In this document: positions 1 to 8,155 of the stretch, piece after piece
Layout: the number at the start of each line of letters is the position of its first letter
Position numbering within the stretch: position 1 is the stretch's first letter
Assembly (NCBI RefSeq): GCF_000327285.1
Contig: NZ_HE998572.1
Coordinates: forward strand, 29,496 to 93,495
Direction of reading: 5' to 3'
DNA: 64,000 nt
Source of the DNA: Holdemania massiliensis AP2
GTDB lineage: Bacteria > Bacillota_I > Bacilli_A > Erysipelotrichales > Erysipelotrichaceae
The notes under the pieces: model-generated
The model's database searches: none
Told to the model about the DNA's origin: nothing
What the model saw: the letters and a program-made list of their open reading frames with translations, nothing else
Position numbers and translations under genes: made by a program

Positions 1-2225
1 CCGTCTACAATATGCTGAACTGTGTAGCTCAGATCCTTCGTCTGATTTTCATCTACCTCAAAATGTGCTGTGTACGTTGCCGCCACATTCAAGCCGCCAA
101 CTTTGTTCGGTGAGAAATGAGCTTCTGTGCTGACTTCATCACCTGATGCGTTCGTCCAGTTCACAAAATGGTATCCTGCCGAAGCCGTTGCTGTTGATCC
201 CTGGGCTTTGCCCGTCGCCGGGCTTAATGTTTCATATGTCGGATCTACATTACCACCTGTGGTTGCTTTGTAATTGATTGTGATATCCTCATCTTCAATC
301 CATTGCGCTGTATAAGTTGCATCTGCTGTTACTTTCTCTTGAACTGATGGATTCCAGCCGGCAAACACATATCCTGGTCTAACCGGATCATTAATTAGAG
401 GTGTATTGCTGTTTTTACGCAAATCAGAGTAAACTAATCGTTCACTGCTTATACCACCGTTTAATACATAAGTGACGGTATATTTTTGCTCCGCAACATA
501 CTTTCCATAATAGTTTGTATTCTCAGTAATTTTTGAATTAAAATTTGCAGGTTGCGTACATGCTTCATCCGTATACCATCCATCAAACTTATAAGTATCA
601 CCATCAAATGTACGATCTTGCGTTGACGGCTTACTTAAGGTAGAAGCAGAAGTCCCTGAAGGAACAAGTATGGAATACCCTTCTTGAATATCAAATGAAT
701 CAGAACCTGGCATTTTCATTCTGAACGTTACGTTATACAGATTGTGTTCATTGATGAAAATCTGACCATCCATATGGAAAGTCGGGGTATTTGTACTTAC
801 TGTAGGGTTATAACCGTTATTTCCAGCATTAGCCCCTTCCGCTCGTACAAGCCGAATCCATTCCAAAGTATAATATCCTTCTTTTGTTTCATTTCCGCTC
901 CCTGGCGCAGCATATTGATATGTTTTTCCAGCAACATTGATATTAGGATAATTCCCAGGATAGGTAATATTTAGACTTTCATCATACAGATTCACACCAT
1001 TTGCATAGGTACCCGGTGCATTTAAGCCCACTAGCGATCCTTTTCCCATACCATTCCATATACTGTCAGGAGTTCCTGTACTCCCTATCGTTTTTCCTGG
1101 AACCAAGGAATAGAAATAAAGGTCATAACTTTTTTGTCCCGCAGAAACAACATTGACAATAAATGTTTCTGATTTATTGACGTTCCATGTGTGAGTAATC
1201 GTCACTGTTCCCGCCTTTTTTCCAGTAATTTTAGCGGTATTACTTGAAGCGTTACTAATTGTTACAGAACCTCCATCGTTAGAACGCTGGTTCCATTTGT
1301 GATTATAACTCGTCCAGCTGCCTGATCCTTCAAGATTTGCGGTCGCACCTATTTCCAAAGTGATTTCATTTCGCGCATAAGTTGTTGGCTGATCTTTATT
1401 CAGATTTTCAGAAGCTTGGAGTTCAGTCAATCCCTCTACCTCGACAGTTACTTCTTTTGCACCAATTTCAGTGTATTCCTGAGCACTTGTATCAGTTAAA
1501 GTGATTTTGAAAGTATATGTTCCATTCTTCGTTGCAATAAAGTCAACCTGACGCAAAGAATCGAGTTCATTCATAACGATTGAAGCATCATCAAGAGTCA
1601 GTTCTTCCTCGTTATAAAGAATATCTCCCATGGAAATTGACGGATTACCTAAAACACCTAATCGAATATTTGCACTTGCTTTATTTTCATTGAATATTAA
1701 TTCATTAGTAATTTCAATGATATCGTTCGGATTCTCCGTCGGTTCCGTTACTTCCGGAGTTTCCGTAGCCTTAGGTTCCTCACTAACCTCCGGTGTAGTT
1801 TCTGGAGTCACAGTCGGCTCCGGAGTTTTTTCTGTTTCTTCAGGCTCATTGACCTGCGTTGCAGTTGGGTGAGCCGAAATGTTTAAAGATTGACTTGTTT
1901 CCTGGACTTCAACCGTATCGTTAAACGCGGCTCCATCCAGATCCATCGAATCAATTTCATAACCATCGTTGGCTCTGACGGTCAGGGTTCCTGGTGCGAC
2001 TGATTTGGCTGCGGATACTGTCTGACCATTGACAGTAACGCTTACAGTTAAATTTACGCTATCACTCGCATCAGCCCCGTTGGCGCTTGATTCAATACTG
2101 ACTACAGAATCGACATCAAAGCTTTCCGCTACAACACGTATCGGCATATCCGTAAAACAGGACATCGTCATCGCTAAGACGGTCAGCCACTTTAAAACTT
2201 TGTCAAACCTGTTTGTAATCTTCAT
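1..2225 (-). CDS. Large repeat-containing surface protein, C-terminus beyond window
   Basis: Open minus-strand frame that runs off the left edge, so 741 residues of the N-terminal part are visible. ATG at 2225 follows a strong GGAGGAACGAGG site. The first 35 or so residues form a signal peptide (KITNRFDKVLKWLTVLAMTM...VVA). Then come a threonine/proline/glutamate-rich stretch (about residues 125-165, many TPE/TET units), Ig-like beta segments including a GKKAGTVTITHTW stretch typical of Big/BID domains, and near the edge InlB B-repeat (Listeria-Bacteroides) units with FDGWYTDEA and FAGWNPSVQEKVTADATYTAQW-type signatures, followed by a YHFVNWTNASGDE unit and the start of a MucBP-like YTVQHIVDG motif. 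These families are known from wall-anchored adhesins; an LPXTG end is expected outside the window but not seen. Its start overlaps the end of the upstream small secreted protein by 23 bases, so the two are probably co-translated. Ligand unknown. Confidence 0.85.
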   Translation of the reverse strand, partial: MKITNRFDKVLKWLTVLAMTMSCFTDMPIRVVAESFDVDSVVSIESSANGADASDSVNLTVSVTVNGQTVSAAKSVAPGTLTVRANDGYEIDSMDLDGAAFNDTVEVQETSQSLNISAHPTATQVNEPEETEKTPEPTVTPETTPEVSEEPKATETPEVTEPTENPNDIIEITNELIFNENKASANIRLGVLGNPSISMGDILYNEEELTLDDASIVMNELDSLRQVDFIATKNGTYTFKITLTDTSAQEYTEIGAKEVTVEVEGLTELQASENLNKDQPTTYARNEITLEIGATANLEGSGSWTSYNHKWNQRSNDGGSVTISNASSNTAKITGKKAGTVTITHTWNVNKSETFIVNVVSAGQKSYDLYFYSLVPGKTIGSTGTPDSIWNGMGKGSLVGLNAPGTYANGVNLYDESLNITYPGNYPNINVAGKTYQYAAPGSGNETKEGYYTLEWIRLVRAEGANAGNNGYNPTVSTNTPTFHMDGQIFINEHNLYNVTFRMKMPGSDSFDIQEGYSILVPSGTSASTLSKPSTQDRTFDGDTYKFDGWYTDEACTQPANFNSKITENTNYYGKYVAEQKYTVTYVLNGGISSERLVYSDLRKNSNTPLINDPVRPGYVFAGWNPSVQEKVTADATYTAQWIEDEDITINYKATTGGNVDPTYETLSPATGKAQGSTATASAGYHFVNWTNASGDEVSTEAHFSPNKVGGLNVAATYTAHFEVDENQTKDLSYTVQHIVD

Positions 2226-2745
2226 CCTCGTTCCTCCTCTCTATTTTGATCATTTTTCCATTAACGCCGACCTTCTGATTTCCTGCAATCCATTCGATTT
2301 CAGTTTCGTCGTTAATGACCGTAATGATAGCGTCTTTGTGGACTCCCGGCTCAAATTCAGTAGGCTCTGCTTTCTTCAGGATAATCGCAGTTCCCTTTTT
2401 TACTTTTAAGCCAGCTTCATCCTTGTTGTATTTAATCTTGGAATGCTTGGGATTCTTATAGCCCCAGGTAATTGTGTAGCTGCCATCGCCGTTGTAATCA
2501 ACATGGTTGACAAACAAGCTGAGATTTTGATTCTTAGACATCACAGCAGCCGCAATCACGACAACGCCGGCAGCTAAGAAAGCAAAGAACATCACAGAAT
2601 CCTGATTTCTGCGGGCAGCCTGCGGCGTGGACTCATCTTCAATTTGTTCCGTTTCCGGTTCGGGTGTGGGCGAATCCGCCAAAACTCCGGTCGGACACAG
2701 GAGCAGCATGGCTGTTATAAAACTGAAAATTAATCCTTTCCGCAT
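2203..2745 (-). CDS. Small secreted/membrane-anchored protein paired with the surface protein
   Basis: About 180 residues. I start at ATG 2745 because the GGAGG at 2758-2754 lies 8 bases before it; the ATG at 2751 is only 2 bases away, and a TTG at 2760 is inside the ribosome site. An N-terminal signal sequence (RKGLIFSFITAMLLLCPTGVLA) is followed by a short proline/glutamate linker and a second hydrophobic helix (VMFFAFLAAGVVVIAAAVM). A C-terminal beta-rich domain of about 105 residues begins SLFVNHVDYNGDGSYTITWG. I do not recognise that domain. The 23-base overlap with the large adhesin argues for a joint role on the cell surface, for example as an accessory or membrane-proximal partner, but this is inference from position only. 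Confidence 0.8.
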   Translation of the reverse strand: MRKGLIFSFITAMLLLCPTGVLADSPTPEPETEQIEDESTPQAARRNQDSVMFFAFLAAGVVVIAAAVMSKNQNLSLFVNHVDYNGDGSYTITWGYKNPKHSKIKYNKDEAGLKVKKGTAIILKKAEPTEFEPGVHKDAIITVINDETEIEWIAGNQKVGVNGKMIKIERRNEDEDYKQV

Positions 2746-2901
2746 ACACATTACCTCCAAGACACCCTTATCCTATCAATCACTGGTTATAAATCGGTTA
2801 GATTTCCAGGTTTTAACGGGGAAAGTTTCAATATTTTCTAAATTGGCTCGCTTTCCTGAATTCTTAAAAAGGGCTATCATAAAAAAAGGAAACAAAAAAG
2901 A

Positions 2902-2930
2902 TTGCAGAAGCTCTTTCTGCACGATATAAC
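2902..2930 (+). promoter_or_regulatory. Sigma-A-like promoter of the pantothenate kinase gene
   Basis: TTGCAG at 2902-2907 and TATAAC at 2925-2930 with a 17-base spacer, 37 bases before the coaW start. The ribosome site AAAGGAGGAG follows. Confidence 0.6.
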
Positions 2931-2966
2931 TACGTTATAAATAAAAAAGGAGGAGAAGGTGATACA

Positions 2967-3803
2967 ATGAAGGGAATGCTGGGAGCGGATTTGGGCGGCT
3001 CCGCCATCAAGCTGATTTTTCACCGTAATGACGGAACGATGCAGACACAGACCTGGTCAAAGGCAATCCGTACAGAACACGAACTAACCGAGGTGATTGC
3101 AGCCTTTCTAATGCAGGCGGACATCGCCGCTGAGGACATCGAAGGGATCGCCCTGACCGGGGTTGGAAGTTCCTTTATCCGCACCGCGATTTTAGGTAAG
3201 ACGCCGATGTTGATTGACGAAATCCAAGCCATCGGAATCGGCGCGCAGAAACTTTCACAGAAACAGGACATCCTCGCGGTCAGCATGGGGACCGGAACTG
3301 CCTTTGTCCGGGCGGATAACCACCAGATTCTTCATCTTGGCGGCACCGGTGTAGGCGGAGGAACACTGGCCGGTTTGGCACTGCGGTTAACAAAAACAAC
3401 AGAAATCGATGCCTTTGCCCAGCTGGCTTTGCACGGCAAACTGGAAAATGTTGATCTGAAAGTCGGCGATCTGACCCAGAAAGAAATAAAAACACTGCCC
3501 TCAGACTTGACGGCAGCAAATTTCGGGCAGTTAAAAACGTTGGGCAGTCCGGCAGATCAGGCCGCAGGGGTGATCAATATGATTCTCGAAACGATCGGCG
3601 TAATGGCGGTTCTGGCACTGCGTTTGGAAAACACGAAGACGATCGTCTTAACCGGCATGCTGACAAAACTACCTCAGGCGCAATCTGTGTTTGAACGGAT
3701 GAGTCAGCTGTATGCTGTTGATTTTCTCATTCCTCCCAATGCCCCCTATGCCGCTGCATTGGGAGCCATCCTGGCCAGTGAAGGGTTAGATCGTAAAGAT
3801 TGA
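2967..3803 (+). CDS. coaW: Type II pantothenate kinase
   Basis: 278 residues, the usual size of the Staphylococcus CoaW/Fumble-type enzyme, which phosphorylates pantothenate with ATP as the first step of coenzyme A synthesis in the cytoplasm. The ASKHA ATP-fold signatures are visible: GADLGGSAIKLIF at residues 6-18, SMGTGTAF near 106-113 and the diagnostic glycine-rich GGTGVGGGTLAGL near 125-137, which separates type II from types I and III. ATG at 2967 follows AAAGGAGGAG with about 10 bases between. It is a single-gene unit with its own promoter and terminator. Type II enzymes typically escape CoA feedback inhibition; whether this one does cannot be read here. Confidence 0.93.
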   Translation: MKGMLGADLGGSAIKLIFHRNDGTMQTQTWSKAIRTEHELTEVIAAFLMQADIAAEDIEGIALTGVGSSFIRTAILGKTPMLIDEIQAIGIGAQKLSQKQDILAVSMGTGTAFVRADNHQILHLGGTGVGGGTLAGLALRLTKTTEIDAFAQLALHGKLENVDLKVGDLTQKEIKTLPSDLTAANFGQLKTLGSPADQAAGVINMILETIGVMAVLALRLENTKTIVLTGMLTKLPQAQSVFERMSQLYAVDFLIPPNAPYAAALGAILASEGLDRKD

Positions 3804-3813
3804 AAATTGTTAC

Positions 3814-3856
3814 AGACGAAAGAGCGTAATTTTTGCTTTTTCGTCTTTCTTTTTTT
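3814..3856 (+). terminator. Rho-independent terminator after coaW
   Basis: 12-bp stem AGACGAAAGAGC (3814-3825) with GCTTTTTCGTCT (3835-3846), one G-T pair, 9-base loop, then a T-rich run to 3856. Confidence 0.85.
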
Positions 3857-3925
3857 CTGAAACTTCGCGCAAAGGAGTTCTCTCATGTTAGAATGAAACT
3901 ACTTGTTTGAAAGGAGAATGAACAA

Positions 3926-5284
3926 ATGGATTTTAAGCAGTTAATCGACGAAATCCCGGCCTATGATCATTTCATGACCGTGGATGAAATGGATGCCAGC
4001 ACCTTGAAACTGGCAGAAGAATATCCAGATTTAGTGACGGTGACACAGGAGGGAACCTCGCGGGGCAATCATCCGATCTATTGTCTGAAGATTGGCGATG
4101 GTCCGAAAAATGCCTTTATGTTCGGATGTCCGCATCCGAATGAACCGATGGGGGCGATGATGTTGGAATATTTCTCACGGCGCTTATGTGAGGATGAAGC
4201 GCTGCGCAAAGAATTAGGTTATACGTGGTATCTGATTAAAAGCATAGACGTTGACGGAACCCAATTGAATGAAGGCTGGTTCAAAGGACCGTTTACAATT
4301 ACCAATTATGCCAAAAATTTCTTCCGTCCGGTCGGCTCTGAACAGGCGGAATGGACATTCCCGTTTGTTTACAAAAATTACAGCTGGACCTCGCCAATCC
4401 CGGAAACTCAGGTATTAATGAATATCATTGATCGGGTCAAACCGGAATTCATGTATTCCCTGCACAATGCCGGCTTCGGCGGTGCGTATTGGTACGTTTC
4501 CGGAAATGAGCCAAGCTTGTGGGATCGCTTCTACAAAGCGGCGGAAAAGCAGAATGTTCCGCTGAATTTGGGTGAACCGGAAATGGTTTATGTCACGCAG
4601 TATGCCCCAGCCTGCTACAAAATGACAGGCTCCAAGGATTCTTACGACTATTATGAGAAAAGCATGGAACATCCGGAAGCGATGATGAGTTGCGGCACCA
4701 GCTCTGATGATTATGCTTCCCAATATGGGACTTACACATTGGTTGCCGAGCTGCCTTATTTCTTCTCACGCAAAATTGTTTCCGATAAAATCATGCCGTT
4801 TACCCGGGCGGAAGCCGCCATTCAGGGTCAACAGGTCAGCCACGATCAGATTGAAGAGATCGGCAAGATTTTAGAACCGGTTAAGCCTTGGTTTACGGAT
4901 GATAATCCTTTCCCGAAAATCGTTCTGCTGTCTGTTGATAAAAATGACGCTTCCACTCAGACTCAGATTGATTATTATAAAAACACGGAGGCCTACCAAC
5001 AGCCCTGCAAGGAATCAGAAGCCTTTGATTGTCTGGATATCACCCGTTTCTACACCCTGCTGAGCTGGGGCTTAAGTGTACGGGCAATCCGTTATGCGAT
5101 GGAACACACCGATATTGATCCGCAGCTGGCAAAGACAGCTTTGGACAAGGCTCAGGCTGGGTTTGACCGTCTGGCCGCCGCGCTGGAAAACGACATCGAC
5201 TATTCTGTGGTTCCGATCCGCAGTCTGATCGGCGTGCAGTTGGAAAGCGGCATGATCGTAGCCGATCTCATCCGTTCTAAATAA
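3926..5284 (+). CDS. M14-family zinc carboxypeptidase
   Basis: 452 residues with no signal peptide, so probably cytoplasmic. The M14 zinc site is readable: H70-P-N-E73 (from GCPHPNEPMGA) as the HxxE pair, H180 (in YSLHNAGFGG) as the third ligand and E275 (in LVAELPYF) as the catalytic glutamate. The C-terminal roughly 150 residues are helical and not typical of plain carboxypeptidase A. Family members remove C-terminal residues or cleave peptidoglycan-derived peptides; the substrate here is unknown. ATG at 3926 follows AAAGGAG. A TGTTAGAAT at 3886-3894 could be an extended -10 element. It stands alone between two terminators. Confidence 0.9.
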   Translation: MDFKQLIDEIPAYDHFMTVDEMDASTLKLAEEYPDLVTVTQEGTSRGNHPIYCLKIGDGPKNAFMFGCPHPNEPMGAMMLEYFSRRLCEDEALRKELGYTWYLIKSIDVDGTQLNEGWFKGPFTITNYAKNFFRPVGSEQAEWTFPFVYKNYSWTSPIPETQVLMNIIDRVKPEFMYSLHNAGFGGAYWYVSGNEPSLWDRFYKAAEKQNVPLNLGEPEMVYVTQYAPACYKMTGSKDSYDYYEKSMEHPEAMMSCGTSSDDYASQYGTYTLVAELPYFFSRKIVSDKIMPFTRAEAAIQGQQVSHDQIEEIGKILEPVKPWFTDDNPFPKIVLLSVDKNDASTQTQIDYYKNTEAYQQPCKESEAFDCLDITRFYTLLSWGLSVRAIRYAMEHTDIDPQLAKTALDKAQAGFDRLAAALENDIDYSVVPIRSLIGVQLESGMIVADLIRSK

Positions 5285-5290
5285 GGATTG

Positions 5291-5320
5291 AAAAAAGGAA
5301 AATCGCCGGATTTTCCTTTT
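5291..5320. terminator. Bidirectional terminator between M14 peptidase and ABC permease genes
   Basis: AAAAGGAAAATC (5293-5304), loop GCCG, GATTTTCCTTTT (5309-5320): a perfect 12-bp stem. The A-run on the left and T-run on the right let it serve both converging transcripts, the plus gene ending at 5284 and the minus gene ending at 5340. Confidence 0.88.
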
Positions 5321-5339
5321 CTTATATCTATTTTTAGCT

Positions 5340-6068
5340 TTATTCGTCAATTCCTTTGCGGCGATAGACAAGATTGAACGCCAGGGCACAGAGTCCGACC
5401 CAGACGATCATCACAGCCAAGCTCATGACGCCTTCCAGACTGACTAACGGAAGACCTGATGCCTGACGCATAACCAGATCGATAAACGCGGTTGTCGGCA
5501 AAAACTGAGCGATGGCATGAATGTTCGAGTTCATCGTTGAGAAGATTGCCGGCAGCATAACCAGAATCATAAATGGCGCGGACAAGGTTCCGGTTGACAT
5601 TTGGTCTTTGCACAGCAGGCCGATCATTGCTCCCATAAACAACAGACTGAGCGAAGCCAGGGTCCCGCCAATCAGATACACCGCAAAGAAATCCATGGAT
5701 CCTTTTAAAAGGAAGAAATCAACAATTGCGACAATCGTCATTAAAAATAAGGCAATCAGCGATTTGCTTAACAGGAATTCTTCGGCCGACACATCCGAAA
5801 GCATTAAAGTGCGCAGCGTGTTCTTTTCTTTTTCTTCCGCGACCATCATGCTTAACAGACTGATCGGGGTCATTGCCAGGTTCATGATCTGACAGATCAC
5901 GATGAAGTATACAGTCGCCTCACGGTCTTTGGTCATAGGAAGAATATAACCATACATAACGGCAAACACAACCGGCAAGATCAGCATGATCAGTGTATTC
6001 TTATTGATCAGCGTCATTTTCAGATCCTTGCGCAATAAGGCAGTCATGACATGACTTCTGAGCTTCAT
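5340..6068 (-). CDS. ABC-2 type transporter permease
   Basis: 242 residues with about six hydrophobic helices. After the first helix and loop it carries EEKEKNTLRTLMLS (about residues 78-91), the conserved E-x-E-x-x-T motif of ABC-2 permeases that contacts the ATPase. It is short, like the NatB/bacitracin-type half permeases. The start ATG overlaps the ATPase stop by four bases (ATGA), so the pair is translationally coupled and should form an exporter. Substrate unknown; the neighbouring LytTR-type regulator suggests a peptide or antimicrobial, as in many LytTR-linked ABC systems, which is inference. Confidence 0.9.
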   Translation of the reverse strand: MKLRSHVMTALLRKDLKMTLINKNTLIMLILPVVFAVMYGYILPMTKDREATVYFIVICQIMNLAMTPISLLSMMVAEEKEKNTLRTLMLSDVSAEEFLLSKSLIALFLMTIVAIVDFFLLKGSMDFFAVYLIGGTLASLSLLFMGAMIGLLCKDQMSTGTLSAPFMILVMLPAIFSTMNSNIHAIAQFLPTTAFIDLVMRQASGLPLVSLEGVMSLAVMIVWVGLCALAFNLVYRRKGIDE

Positions 6069-6904
6069 CGTAAATCCCTCCCCGTCAGCTGCAAAAAGAT
6101 TGTCTTGAGATCCGGCTCCTGCGAATGGATCGTTAACAGCTGACCTTCCTGTTTTAAGGCTTCGCGCAGCGCTTCCGCGTCCTTGCGCACGCGCACGCAG
6201 GTTCCGTCCTTGTAACGCAGCTCCACCGCATCTTCGGCATATTTTAACCGCAAATCAGAAGGCGTGCCTTCTTCTACGATATGCCCTTCATTTAAGAAAG
6301 CGACGTGATCGCATAATTCCTGAGCTTCTTCCATATTGTGTGTCGTCAGAAAAATCGTTGTTCCCTGGCTGTTCATCTGCCGGATCAGCCGATGCACGTC
6401 CTCGCTGGTTGAGGGATCCAGGTTCGCGGTCGGCTCATCCAGAAACAACAGCTTGGGCTGATGCAGAATGGCCCGCGCAAACATCAGCCGCTGCTTCATG
6501 CCGCGGGAAAGCTTCTCCGCCTTCTTATTCTGGTGTTCGGCCAAACCCAGCTGTTCAAGCACCTGCTGAATCCGAGTATCGGTTGTTTGGGAAATCCGGG
6601 CAAACAGCTTTAAGTTTTCTCTCACTGTCATCTTTTCATAAAATCCGCTGTTGTCCGTCAAGACGCCAATCTGGGAATACAGATCATTACGTCCGGGGAC
6701 CACCGGCTTGCCTAAAACAGTTAATTCACCGGACTGCGGCTTGAGCTGCCCGGTCAGCAGTTTGATCGTCGTCGTTTTGCCGGCCCCGGAAGGTCCGAGA
6801 AAGCCATAAATTTCTCCCTGCTTCACGACGCAGTTCAGTTGATTCAGCGCCGTCTTGCCTTGAAAGGTTTTGGTCAGATTGGCGATGCGAATACATTCGT
6901 CCAT
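6065..6904 (-). CDS. ABC transporter ATP-binding protein (CcmA/NatA type)
   Basis: 279 residues. All nucleotide-binding motifs are present: Walker A GPSGAGKT (37-44), signature LSRGMKQR (132-139), Walker B LLFLDEP (152-158) with catalytic glutamate, and switch histidine H189 in TTHN. The C-terminal 70 residues (EDAVELRYKDGTCVRVRK...) form the small beta extension seen in drug/sodium exporters of the DrrA/NatA type. ATG at 6904 follows AAAGGAGGAACCTACG. It is the first gene of a two-gene unit with the permease and has its own promoter, separate from the regulator gene upstream. It energises export; substrate unknown. Confidence 0.94.
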   Translation of the reverse strand: MDECIRIANLTKTFQGKTALNQLNCVVKQGEIYGFLGPSGAGKTTTIKLLTGQLKPQSGELTVLGKPVVPGRNDLYSQIGVLTDNSGFYEKMTVRENLKLFARISQTTDTRIQQVLEQLGLAEHQNKKAEKLSRGMKQRLMFARAILHQPKLLFLDEPTANLDPSTSEDVHRLIRQMNSQGTTIFLTTHNMEEAQELCDHVAFLNEGHIVEEGTPSDLRLKYAEDAVELRYKDGTCVRVRKDAEALREALKQEGQLLTIHSQEPDLKTIFLQLTGRDLR

Positions 6905-6934
6905 CGTAGGTTCCTCCTTTGAATATCGGCTTTG

Positions 6935-6963
6935 ATTATATCGGCAACAACAGCGTCTGACAA
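6935..6963 (-). promoter_or_regulatory. Promoter of the ABC transporter operon
   Basis: Minus-strand TTGTCA (6963-6958), 17-base spacer, TATAAT (6940-6935), 31 bases before the ATPase start. The gap to the regulator gene end at 7016 leaves about 50 bases where a LytTR-type operator could sit; I could not define paired binding sites. Confidence 0.7.
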
Positions 6964-7015
6964 TGAAATATCGACCAGCGGAGCACTGAGAATGTTCAAT
7001 GGAGTCCTGAAGCGG

Positions 7016-7888
7016 TTAAAGATTCCACAGCCGCTTCAAATCATCGACACGTCCTTTGCTTAATGGTATGTCAACATCCGGTTGCGTCTTCAGCTTTAAG
7101 CCGTAGGAATTGCGCGTCCAGCGGATCAGTTCCTTCACCTTTTCCATATTGACTAAATATGAACGATGACAACGGAAAAAACCATAGGCCGCGAGCCGGT
7201 CCTCCAGCTCCTCCATGGTTGAGGGCGTGATAAATTCGCTGCCGTGGACAACGATTCGGCATTTGCCTCCGACGCTTTCTGCGTAATCGATTTCCTGAGG
7301 GTCAAAAACAAGAATTTTATCTTCCAGCTTTACGGGGATTTTACCGCAGGCATGCGGCTGAAACGCATCGGCTTCATTCTCCAGTTTAACCAGACTGCCT
7401 TGATCCAGCGTGTAGCCAACGCCGGGAAGCAGATACAGCAGCTTCAATGAAACGGTGGTCGTGATAATCTTGGTCGAAACAGCTTGTTCCAGCCAGGCTA
7501 AAATCACCGCGCGGCTGCTTTCGTCAAGGTTTAAGAGTGGTTCTTCGATCCAGAGAACCGGCGCCTGATGCAGAATCTCCCGAGCGATGGCTAAACGGCG
7601 GCGTTGGGAATAGTCTAGTTTTTCAATCGGCGTCCGTGCCAGGGTTGACAAACGCATCGTTTCCATCACGGATTGAATCGGCAATGCCGATCGGAACAGG
7701 CTGGCAAAAAAGCGCAGATATTCCGCTGTCTTCATGTCCTCATAAAAGGCCTCCTGACGCCGCACGATGCCTAACGGACTCACCGCAAGCAGGCAATCCC
7801 GAATCTGATCGCTGCCTTGATTGTCGCATTCGATATGAATTAAATGCTCTCCGCTTTCAAGCAGCCGCTGTTTCCACGCTTCGTTCAT
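7016..7888 (-). CDS. Fused degenerate ABC-ATPase / LytTR DNA-binding regulator
   Basis: 290 residues in two parts. Residues 1-170 align by eye with the second half of an ABC ATPase: a signature-like LDYSQRRRLAIAREIL (91-106), then VLWIEEPLLNLDESS (111-125), a Walker B/D-loop in which the usual DEP is EEP. No Walker A GxxGxGKT exists anywhere, so ATP hydrolysis is unlikely. Residues 184-290 are a LytTR DNA-binding domain with the FFRCHRSYLVN core (237-247) and a KLKTQPDVDIPLSKGR strand-turn. It sits directly upstream of, and co-oriented with, a complete ABC exporter, so it probably regulates it, perhaps by sensing the transporter through the pseudo-ATPase part. Start ATG follows AAAGGCGG. ABC-like/LytTR fusions exist in Firmicutes databases but their mechanism is, to my knowledge, little studied. 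Confidence 0.88.
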   Translation of the reverse strand: MNEAWKQRLLESGEHLIHIECDNQGSDQIRDCLLAVSPLGIVRRQEAFYEDMKTAEYLRFFASLFRSALPIQSVMETMRLSTLARTPIEKLDYSQRRRLAIAREILHQAPVLWIEEPLLNLDESSRAVILAWLEQAVSTKIITTTVSLKLLYLLPGVGYTLDQGSLVKLENEADAFQPHACGKIPVKLEDKILVFDPQEIDYAESVGGKCRIVVHGSEFITPSTMEELEDRLAAYGFFRCHRSYLVNMEKVKELIRWTRNSYGLKLKTQPDVDIPLSKGRVDDLKRLWNL

Positions 7889-8052
7889 CCGTTTTCCCGC
7901 CTTTCTGATTGTCTTATTTTACATCACATTCGGCCTGTCAAAAATGAAATCTTTCTTAAATCGTGACCTGAAAATGGGAGAGGGCCATCTTCATTGAAGA
8001 AGAATCCTGCGGCAGACTTACGGACTGTCCATGTCCCCTGTGCTGCTTAACC

Positions 8053-8085
8053 CAAAAGAAAAGACGAACGTTGAATGAGTTCGTC
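8053..8085 (-). terminator. Terminator after the FMN-binding lipoprotein gene
   Basis: Minus strand: GACGAAC (8085-8079), 9-base loop, GTTCGTC (8069-8063), then TTTTCTTTT. It lies 71 bases past the stop at 8156. Confidence 0.75.
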
Positions 8086-8155
8086 AGTTCTGTCTTTCAT
8101 CGTTCACAACAGCGCAGAGGAAAAGTGTTCATTCCCTTTCGCTGTCTGTCTTACT

